From contig JAEEGY010000170.1 in the NCBI GenBank assembly GCA_016280565.1, forward strand, positions 1 through 11,066: a DNA stretch of 11,066 bases, read 5' to 3'. How positions within the stretch are numbered: the first letter of the stretch is position 1; every line of letters starts with the position of its first letter. Made by a program: the position numbers and the translations under genes. The notes beneath the pieces are model-generated. The model was not told the origin of the DNA. It worked only from the letters and a program-made list of their open reading frames with translations, and made no database searches. Source of the stretch: Fretibacterium sp. GTDB lineage: Bacteria; Synergistota; Synergistia; Synergistales; Aminobacteriaceae. Shown piece by piece: positions 5,769-11,066 of this stretch.

Positions 5769-6704
5769 GTGCAGGAAGTTAAGAAGGTAACAACCGAGGC
5801 TGGTACTAACGAATGGCAGCTTGTCGTGTTCGTCCTTGGGGAGCAGACGTTCGCCATCAACGTCGATAAGACGCGTGAAATCCTGAGGTGGCCTGGGTGC
5901 CGGGCAATTCCGGACGCTCCTGTCGCGCTGATCGGGATCACGTCGGTGCGCGGCGAGGTCCTGCCGATGGTGGATCTGCGCATTTTCCTTGGGATCCAGC
6001 CTACAACTCCCTTGGAGCAGAGCAAGGTGATCATCGCGGAGTTCAACGAGGTGAAACTGGGCTTCGTGGTGGACGCGGTGGAGCGCATTTACCGCATCAA
6101 GTCTGAGGACCTGGACGCCAGCATGACGGGCAAGTATCTGGGGGACTGGATACTCTACGTCATCAAGCGGGACTCGCGCAACGTCCTGCTCCTGGACTAC
6201 GAGGCCATTGTCCAGACCATCAGCCCGCAGCTCGTCATCCAGCACAGCGGCGACCCGACCAAGGCTGCCGTGATGATGGAGGGTGTCGGGCATCCGGCGG
6301 ACTATCACATCATCGTCGCCGAGGACTCCCCGCTGATCCGCAAGCAGGTGGAGGACGCACTGGTGGCCAGCGGCTTCACCAACCTCAACATCTGCCCGGA
6401 CGGCAAGGTGGCGTACGACGCCATCGTGCGGGACAGGGAGCACTGTGACCTGCTGATCACCGACGTGGAAATGCCTCACCTTGACGGGCTGACGCTGACG
6501 CGCCGCATCAAGGAGAACGTGGAGACAAAGGATGTGCCGGTCATCGTCTTCTCCTCCATCATGTCGGCGGATATCAAGAGGAAGGCCGCCAGCGTGGGGG
6601 CTAACTATCAGGTCACGAAACCGGAGATCACCCAGCTCATTGAGCATGTGGTCAAGGTGATCCGTGAGAGGCAGGAGAAGGAGGCGGAGGCGGCATCCGC
6701 CTAA
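5769..6704 (+). CDS. cheV: CheV-type chemotaxis coupling protein (CheW-receiver)
   Basis: CheV links chemoreceptors to the CheA kinase and tunes the array through phosphorylation of its own receiver. The 311-residue protein has a CheW domain at about 15-155, with TSVRGEVLPMVDLR (58-71) as the conserved core, and a receiver domain at about 179-300. The receiver has the acidic pair E185-D186, the phospho-acceptor D232 in LLITDVEMP, S262 in place of Thr, and K284 in the VTKP turn, so it should be active. The tail (301-311) is Glu/Ala-rich. The start is GTG at 5769 with GGGGGAG at 5757-5763, a close spacing of 5 bases; no ATG competes. No cheA, cheW or receptor gene is in the window. It has its own promoter and leader, and two stop codons in a row (TAA, TAG) end it. 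Confidence 0.93.
   Translation: MQEVKKVTTEAGTNEWQLVVFVLGEQTFAINVDKTREILRWPGCRAIPDAPVALIGITSVRGEVLPMVDLRIFLGIQPTTPLEQSKVIIAEFNEVKLGFVVDAVERIYRIKSEDLDASMTGKYLGDWILYVIKRDSRNVLLLDYEAIVQTISPQLVIQHSGDPTKAAVMMEGVGHPADYHIIVAEDSPLIRKQVEDALVASGFTNLNICPDGKVAYDAIVRDREHCDLLITDVEMPHLDGLTLTRRIKENVETKDVPVIVFSSIMSADIKRKAASVGANYQVTKPEITQLIEHVVKVIRERQEKEAEAASA
6688..6702 (+). repeat. perfect inverted repeat over the end of the CheV-type gene
   Basis: AGGCGG (6688-6693) and CCGCCT (6697-6702) form a 6-bp stem with a 3-base loop across the last codons and the first base of the stop. The following bases are not a T run, so it is not a clear terminator. Folding would bring the purine-rich AGGAGAAGGAGG (6673-6684) nearer to the TTG at 6710, which has no ribosome site in the usual place. 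Confidence 0.5.
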
Positions 6705-6709
6705 TAGCC

Positions 6710-7459
6710 TTGCTTCCTTATTGGAATTCAGATCTTGATTTGGAGATCGCGTCGTGGTTCCCCTTTGGGGTGGACTATCAGCCGGTCTCCATCAATCGTC
6801 TTTACAGCCCGCAGCTGCGACGGGTGGCGGCCCAGTGCCTCGCCCTTGACAGCGAGTTTCTTTTCATGGCCTCTCCCCAGACAGGCTGCATTGGGAGCCT
6901 GATGAGGGATAATTTCTATAGGGCTGATCCTTATGGGCTGGTCAGCCTGGGGTTCATGATGATCCTTGGATATTCCCCGCGTATGGAACGGTTGGTGGCG
7001 GACGCCCTGGAGGAGATGAAAAAGTATGGGGACCTCTCGGCCGGGGTCGCCTTTTGCTCCCTCTGGAACCAGGGGGTCCTGGTGGGCTCTCTGAAGGCCA
7101 TTGCGGTGGTGAGCAACGGCCCCTTTTTTGAGGAGGCGGAGTTCATGGATGGCTTTGAGGGATTCCTCTCCGGCCGGGTAAAGGGGAAAAGCGCGGTCGC
7201 CGTCCGGCAGCGTGGCCGCCGCAGCTCTAAAAAGAAGCCGCCGCAAAAGGAAGACGAGTTGCCCTTCTTTGCGGAAAGATTTGGATATCGCCGGTTTTGT
7301 ATGCCCTACGAGACGGATGACCCTCTGCAGCTCAGGATCAGTCAGCTTCTTTATGAGATGGAGTTTGACGAGACGCGGCAGATGGTGGGGCCCTCACCGG
7401 AGCTCCCCTTCCCGCCGTTCCTGGGTATCAGTCTGGGTGTGCTGGCGGATGGGTGCTGA
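6710..7459 (+). CDS. unrecognised soluble protein, up to 249 aa
   Basis: I cannot assign a family. The frame is open from a TTG at 6710, 5 bases after the CheV-type stop, to TGA at 7457-7459, and the residue composition is protein-like. No ATG exists near the beginning; other in-frame candidates are TTG 6740 and GTG 6770, none with a good ribosome site, so the start is uncertain and may rely on coupling to the gene before. There is no signal peptide or strong membrane segment. The N-terminal part (1-155) looks globular, with an aromatic and hydrophobic-rich core. A basic linker RQRGRRSSKKKPPQK (166-180) separates it from a C-terminal part (185-249) with FGYRRFCMPYETDDPLQLR and a Pro-rich PSPELPFPPF. 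It ends 22 bases before rpoD and is probably co-transcribed with it. Confidence 0.65.
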   Translation: MLPYWNSDLDLEIASWFPFGVDYQPVSINRLYSPQLRRVAAQCLALDSEFLFMASPQTGCIGSLMRDNFYRADPYGLVSLGFMMILGYSPRMERLVADALEEMKKYGDLSAGVAFCSLWNQGVLVGSLKAIAVVSNGPFFEEAEFMDGFEGFLSGRVKGKSAVAVRQRGRRSSKKKPPQKEDELPFFAERFGYRRFCMPYETDDPLQLRISQLLYEMEFDETRQMVGPSPELPFPPFLGISLGVLADGC

Positions 7460-7481
7460 TGATAGGGGTTGATGGAGAGAG

Positions 7482-8684
7482 ATGACTGAAAAAAAAGCGG
7501 CAGGCAGCAAAGCGCCGGAGAAGAAGCAGAAAGAGCCCCAGAAGACGGGGGGAGTGGCCGTCAAATCCAGGAAGGAGGGGCAGCCGGCCGCACAGAGTGA
7601 GGACGACTACCTTGGCACAGTGCGCAACCTGGTCAGTGAGGGACAGGGGCGCGGTTTTGTTACGCATCAGGACATAGAACGCCACATCCCCGTTGAGGTC
7701 TGGGACCCCGACACACTGGACAACATCCTGAACAACCTCCAGGAGATGGGGATCGAGGTCGTCGATGATGAAAAGCACAGAAACGTCCCCACGACCGAGG
7801 GCCGGGAGGAATATATCCCCGCTCTGGAGGGGGATGGGGGCTTTGGGAAGTTAGATGATATCCCCCTGACGGACCCCGTGAGGATGTATCTGCGGGAGAT
7901 CGGTAAGGTCTCGCTTTTGACGGCGGCAGATGAGGTCGAGCTGGCCCGGAGGATGGAGGAGGGCGACGAGGAAGCCAAACAGAAGCTGATCGATGCCAAC
8001 CTCCGCTTAGTGGTCAGCATCGCAAAAAAATATATCGGGCGGGGAATGCTCTTCCTGGACCTGATCCAGGAGGGGAACCTCGGGCTGATCCGCGCCGTGG
8101 AGAAGTTCGACTACAAGCGTGGGTTCAAGTTCAGCACGTACGCCACCTGGTGGATCCGTCAGGCCATCACCCGCGCCATTGCGGACCAGGCCCGGACGAT
8201 CCGCGTTCCCGTCCACATGGTCGAGACCATCAACAAGATGGTGCGCGTTTCCCGTCAGCTCGTGCAGCAGCTGGGGCGGGAGCCCTCGGACGAGGAGATA
8301 GCGAAGGAGATGGGCATCGACGCCGCGCGCGTCGAGGAGATCCGCCGTATCTCGCAGCTGCCCGTCTCCCTGGAGACACCCATTGGGGAGGAGGAGGACA
8401 GCCAGCTCGGGGACTTTATTGAGGATCGGGAGCTTCCCAGCCCGGACGAGGCCGCGGCAGGCCACCTTCTTCACGAGCAGATCGAGGAGATGCTTTCCAA
8501 TCTGTCGGGCCGGGAGCGCGAGGTCCTGCACTACCGCTTTGGACTGGAGGACGGCCACTCCTACACGCTGGAGGAGGTCGGGAGAAGGTTCAACGTCACC
8601 CGCGAGCGCATCCGTCAGATCGAGGCCAAAGCCCTGCGCAAGCTGCGGCAGCCCAGCCGCAAACTCAGGGATTATCTGGAATGA
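7482..8684 (+). CDS. rpoD: RNA polymerase primary sigma factor RpoD (SigA)
   Basis: This is the housekeeping sigma factor that directs core RNA polymerase to -10/-35 promoters. The 400-residue protein has a basic N-terminal tail (1-37), region 1.1 (40-100), region 1.2 (129-162), region 2 (166-240), region 3 (245-325) and region 4 (335-398). Near-invariant segments include [13 protein letters not shown] (172-184), [19 protein letters not shown] (193-211), [17 protein letters not shown] (217-233) and the helix-turn-helix [18 protein letters not shown] (372-389). It lacks the long insert between 1.2 and 2 seen in E. coli and is close to the compact Gram-positive type. The ATG at 7482 has GGAGA at 7474-7478, rather close. 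No promoter is seen directly upstream. The usual dnaG partner is absent; the channel gene follows after 24 bases. Confidence 0.97.
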   Translation: MTEKKAAGSKAPEKKQKEPQKTGGVAVKSRKEGQPAAQSEDDYLGTVRNLVSEGQGRGFVTHQDIERHIPVEVWDPDTLDNILNNLQEMGIEVVDDEKHRNVPTTEGREEYIPALEGDGGFGKLDDIPLTDPVRMYLREIGKVSLLTAADEVELARRMEEGDEEAKQKLIDANLRLVVSIAKKYIGRGMLFLDLIQEGNLGLIRAVEKFDYKRGFKFSTYATWWIRQAITRAIADQARTIRVPVHMVETINKMVRVSRQLVQQLGREPSDEEIAKEMGIDAARVEEIRRISQLPVSLETPIGEEEDSQLGDFIEDRELPSPDEAAAGHLLHEQIEEMLSNLSGREREVLHYRFGLEDGHSYTLEEVGRRFNVTRERIRQIEAKALRKLRQPSRKLRDYLE

Positions 8685-8708
8685 CCCTGGTCAAGGGAGG
8701 TTTGAGTT

Positions 8709-9764
8709 ATGGCGAATCGCTTTACCAAGACGGTCAAGAACGCCAAGCGGGGGCTGAGCTTCTCCAAGAAGTTCAAGCACCGCCTGTTGGGATCGCTTAT
8801 CCTCTTCCTCGTCCTGCTTGCCGTCTGTACGCTGGCCGTCTGGTGGCAGGAGAGGAACTTCCAGGGCTCCTGGCTGGACGCCCTCTGGAGCGTCCTCTTC
8901 ACGCTGATCGGGCAGGGGGAGTTCGCCTCGGCGCCCCGCACGTTTGTTGGGCGCATCATCGTCTTCCTGCTCTCGATCTTCGGAGTGGCCCTCTTCGGCG
9001 TCGTGTTTGCAGAGGTGATGCAGCGCCTCATCAACAGCCGCCTGAAGGAAATGCTGGGCATGAGCATCTGCAAGTTTGATGGGCACATCATGATCTGTGG
9101 CTGGAATGAGCGCGGCCCGCACCTCATTCGCCAGCTCACGGCCTCGGGGAGGCAGATAGCCGTCATTGCGGAGGATCGCCCCAAAGACCTGCACGGCGAC
9201 GTGTTCTTTGTGCAGGGCAGCCCCTCGGACCGGGAGGCCCTGATAAAGGGCGGGATCATGAAGGCGAGGGCGGCTATCCTTCTCTGGGACCCGAACCTGG
9301 GGGACGACGACTCCCGCACGATTTTGACGGGGCTTGCGGTGGAGTCCATGAGGCCGGAGGTCTACACCGTGATGGAGCTCCACAACCCGGAGAACGAACA
9401 TTACGCGCGCTACGCCCAGGTGGACGACATCCTCTACACGGACAGTCTCATCGCGGACATCACGGCGATGTGTACTCATTACGAAGGGATATCCTCTTTC
9501 ATTCGTGATATCCTCTCGACCTCGGATGACGGGCACAGCTTCGCGTCCTTTGACGTCCCCTCGAATTTCGCCGGGCGGACGATGAGGGAGCTCTTTGAAC
9601 ACTACCGTGCCCAGGGCGTCCTGCCCATCGGCGTCATCGTTCCGCCGGAGGGGGGAACAGAGGAGGCCCCTGCCGCGGAGTGGCGTTCGCGCGTGAATCC
9701 CTCAAGGGATGAGACCGTCGCTCTTCCCATGAAGGCGGTCTGCATCGTGAAGAACAATGGCTGA
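8709..9764 (+). CDS. two-helix ion channel with RCK domain (MthK-like)
   Basis: Likely an inner-membrane K+ or cation channel gated by a cytoplasmic RCK ring. After a basic N-terminus come helix 1 (26-46), a pore loop (55-72), helix 2 (81-103), then an RCK Rossmann domain (124-250) and a TrkA_C-like end (277-351). The filter reads TLIGQGEF (65-72) where K+ channels have TVGYGD, so Tyr is Gln and Asp is Glu. HIMICGWNERG (126-136) matches the HVVICGW start of the MthK RCK domain, and E155-D156 end strand 2 where a nucleotide ribose could be held. At the place of the MthK Ca site, E223 is kept but the second Glu is His225. GGGAGG (8695-8700), 8 bases before ATG, sets the start. The last 8 bases may overlap the next gene. 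An internal ATG at 9060 has AAGGA (9045-9049) upstream. Confidence 0.9.
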   Translation: MANRFTKTVKNAKRGLSFSKKFKHRLLGSLILFLVLLAVCTLAVWWQERNFQGSWLDALWSVLFTLIGQGEFASAPRTFVGRIIVFLLSIFGVALFGVVFAEVMQRLINSRLKEMLGMSICKFDGHIMICGWNERGPHLIRQLTASGRQIAVIAEDRPKDLHGDVFFVQGSPSDREALIKGGIMKARAAILLWDPNLGDDDSRTILTGLAVESMRPEVYTVMELHNPENEHYARYAQVDDILYTDSLIADITAMCTHYEGISSFIRDILSTSDDGHSFASFDVPSNFAGRTMRELFEHYRAQGVLPIGVIVPPEGGTEEAPAAEWRSRVNPSRDETVALPMKAVCIVKNNG

Positions 9765-10455
9765 GGTGATGGGAATGAGCTGTGATTTTGAAGGGCACGT
9801 CGTGCTCTGCGGATGGAACGCGAGAGGCCCGCATCTCCTCTCCCAGCTTTTGTCCTCCGGACAGCGGGTGGCCGTTGTGGCCGATCCTCTCCCTGAAGGG
9901 TTGCCCGAGGGCGTCTTCTTCGTCAAGGGCAATCCGTCAAAGCAGGAGCCTTTGATTGAGGCGGGGCTCAAGAAGGCGAAGTCGGCCATCATCCTGGGGG
10001 GAGCGGAGGATGCCCAGGCTATCCTGACGGGGCTGGCGGTGGAGTCCATTGCCCCGGAGGTCTACTCCGTCATGGAGCTCCACGACCCGGCCAACGAGCG
10101 TTACGCACGCTACGCCCATGTGGACGACGTCCTCTACGCGGACAGCCTCATTGCGGACATCACGGGGATATGCACTCACTATGAGGGGCTGTCCTCCTTC
10201 ATCAAGGATATCCTCTCCACGGCGGACGATGGCCACAGCTTCGCTTCCTTTGACGTCCCCGAGGAGTTCGCGGGGCGGACGGTGGGCCAGCTCTTTGAGC
10301 ATTACCAGAGCCAGGGGCTGCTTCCCGTGGGGCTGACCGTCCCGCCGGAGGAGGCCCCGGAGCTTCCTGTGGCCCAGTGGCAGTCCTATGTTGACCCGCC
10401 TCTGGAGGAGTCCATCACTCTGCCGATGAAGGTCGTCTGCATCAAGAAGAACTGA
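9757..10455 (+). CDS. stand-alone RCK (TrkA-N/TrkA-C) protein, paralogue of the channel's regulatory half
   Basis: The 232-residue protein has no membrane segment and aligns along its whole length with residues 113-351 of the preceding channel; by eye well over half the residues are identical, with exact runs such as ILTGLAVES, SLIADIT and DDGHSFASFDVP. It therefore looks like a duplication that lost the pore. It has HVVLCGWNARG (14-24) as the Rossmann start and all four RCK cysteines of the channel (C9, C18, C139, C228). In MthK the gating ring needs four extra soluble RCK subunits, made from an internal start; here a separate gene may supply them. ATG 9757 overlaps the channel stop by 8 bases but has no ribosome site. 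ATG 9775, with GAGGTGA at 9763-9769, may be the true start and costs only six residues. Confidence 0.9.
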   Translation: MAEVMGMSCDFEGHVVLCGWNARGPHLLSQLLSSGQRVAVVADPLPEGLPEGVFFVKGNPSKQEPLIEAGLKKAKSAIILGGAEDAQAILTGLAVESIAPEVYSVMELHDPANERYARYAHVDDVLYADSLIADITGICTHYEGLSSFIKDILSTADDGHSFASFDVPEEFAGRTVGQLFEHYQSQGLLPVGLTVPPEEAPELPVAQWQSYVDPPLEESITLPMKVVCIKKN

Positions 10456-10483
10456 GCGCGGAATCGTTAGGGGAGACGAGACA

Positions 10484-10762
10484 ATGAAAAAAGTAATGTT
10501 TTTCTACCTCGAGAACTGCCCGTACTGCAAACAGGCGCGGAGGGCGCTGGACGAGCTGAAGGCCGAGGACGCGCGCTATGGGACCGTTGCGATGGACTGG
10601 GTCGAGGAGAGCCAGCGTCCCGACGTGGCGGAGAAGTATGACTACTACAGCGTGCCCACGATGTTTGTGGGGGACGAAAAACTGTACGAGGCCAAACCGG
10701 GCGAAAAATACGACGCCTGCAAAGAGAACGTGAGGCGCGTGCTGGACGCAGCGCTGGCGTAA
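10484..10762 (+). CDS. glutaredoxin-like thiol oxidoreductase, 92 aa
   Basis: A single thioredoxin-fold domain of glutaredoxin size. The redox motif CPYC (C12-C15) follows the first strand MKKVMFFYLEN, and the conserved cis-proline is P58 in YYSVPTMFVG; after it comes the VG-D turn and a C-terminal helix (78-92). The dithiol CPYC type reduces protein disulfides or mixed disulfides; whether the electron donor is glutathione or another thiol system in this organism is unknown. One more cysteine (C79) lies in the last helix. AGGGGAG at 10469-10475 stands 8 bases before the ATG. It lies 28 bases after the soluble RCK gene, and the same transcript probably covers rpoD, channel, RCK and this gene, ending at the terminator at 10779-10811. 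Confidence 0.92.
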   Translation: MKKVMFFYLENCPYCKQARRALDELKAEDARYGTVAMDWVEESQRPDVAEKYDYYSVPTMFVGDEKLYEAKPGEKYDACKENVRRVLDAALA

Positions 10763-10778
10763 CTTTGGACGTAAAACG

Positions 10779-10816
10779 AAGAGCGCAGGCCAAACGGCCC
10801 GCGCTCTTTTTGTTTT
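10779..10816 (+). terminator. strong, probably bidirectional rho-independent terminator
   Basis: AAGAGCGC (10779-10786) pairs with GCGCTCTT (10801-10808); past one A-C mismatch GGCC/GGCC adds four pairs around an AAAC loop. Five T residues follow at 10807-10811 and four more at 10813-10816. The left flank is A-rich (GTAAAACG), so the minus strand also ends in T residues, fitting its place between two convergent genes. Confidence 0.92.
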
Positions 10817-10834
10817 GTCGTTCCCGTGAGGGCT

Positions 10835-11066
10835 TTAACGGCTGGGGTTCTTCAGGAACCTGGAGCCGGGGACCTTGCAGATGGGGCAGGCGTCCGGTGC
10901 GGAGCCCTCGTGGACGTAGCCGCACACCGGGCAGACGTACCAGTCTGTGTCCTTCCCCTTGAGGGAGTCCAGCTCTTCCAGCGTCTTTTTGTAGAGCGCG
11001 CCGTGAGCCTTCTCCGCCTCGTTGGCCATGTTGAAGCTCCTCTTGGCCGCGTCGTTCCCCTCGGCC
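10835..11066 (-). CDS. rbr: rubrerythrin, C-terminal part (5' end outside the window)
   Basis: The minus-strand frame is open to the right edge; the ATG at 11029 is internal, because residues before it (AEGNDAAKRSFN) continue the conserved rubrerythrin pattern AEGN...RSF. Rubrerythrin reduces hydrogen peroxide in anaerobes using a di-iron four-helix bundle plus a rubredoxin-like iron site. Visible here are the final bundle helix, with ANEAEKAHGALYKK carrying the expected Glu and His iron ligands, then the rubredoxin-type domain WYVCPVCGYVHEG...CPICK with all four cysteines, ending in RFLKNPSR. The N-terminal helices with the other ligands lie beyond the window. The gene converges on the glutaredoxin gene and shares its terminator. 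Neighbouring redox genes point to oxidative-stress defence. Confidence 0.95.
   Translation of the reverse strand, partial: AEGNDAAKRSFNMANEAEKAHGALYKKTLEELDSLKGKDTDWYVCPVCGYVHEGSAPDACPICKVPGSRFLKNPSR

Noticed and set aside
5707..5790. Possible 27-codon leader peptide from GTG 5707
   Set aside because: The AGGAGGGG at 5686-5693 is 13 bases away, the frame runs past the CheV-type start, and there is no codon-run signal for attenuation.
5739..6647. Minus-strand open frame of 302 codons opposite the CheV-type gene
   Set aside because: It lies antisense to intact CheW and receiver domains, has no recognisable motif, and shadow frames of this length are common in GC-rich DNA.
8691..9602. Minus-strand open frame of 303 codons opposite the channel gene
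   Set aside because: Antisense to well-conserved channel and RCK motifs, with low-complexity Arg, Glu, Val and His-rich translation.
1..11066. CRISPR array, insertion sequence or transposase
   Set aside because: No regularly spaced repeats, transposase motifs or terminal inverted repeats were found; the only notable direct repeats are the tRNA arm copy and the RCK paralogues.

Overview
The window looks like a chromosomal stretch from a moderately GC-rich, probably anaerobic bacterium. Rubrerythrin at the right edge and a glutaredoxin suggest anaerobic peroxide or redox defence. Strong AGGAGG-type ribosome sites, a primary sigma factor and a CheW-REC (CheV-type) protein are typical bacterial features. 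My best guess is a member of Synergistota, but this rests on gene style only and is low confidence.

Left part (1-2670): the C-terminal tail of a basic protein with an AT-hook-like motif is followed by a small unknown protein (103-384) and a bidirectional-looking hairpin terminator. On the minus strand lie a tRNA-Arg(CCG) gene with encoded CCA (565-640) and a large membrane glycosyltransferase of the PMT/ArnT superfamily (705-2408). A 15-bp copy of the tRNA anticodon arm sits just beyond the tRNA 3' end and may be an old integration scar.

Middle part (2588-6704): a cold-shock protein gene stands alone, with a textbook promoter (TTGACA-17-TATCTT) and a perfect 12-bp terminator. Next come three genes that look like a partner-switching module: a divergent GHKL/anti-sigma-kinase-like protein, a STAS anti-sigma antagonist, and a membrane HAMP-SpoIIE/PP2C phosphatase. 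A new promoter overlaps the phosphatase stop codon and drives a structured leader of about 125 nt in front of a CheV-type CheW-receiver protein. This couples a stress or partner-switch signal region to chemotaxis control.

Right part (6710-11066): an unrecognised 249-residue protein with an apparent TTG start precedes rpoD. Behind rpoD come an MthK-like two-helix channel with an RCK domain and an unusual GQGE filter, then a second gene that is a channel-less copy of the same RCK domain, then a CPYC glutaredoxin. A strong terminator separates this run from the convergent, truncated rubrerythrin gene. The tandem channel/soluble-RCK pair and the degenerate partner-switch kinase are the two most interesting points.
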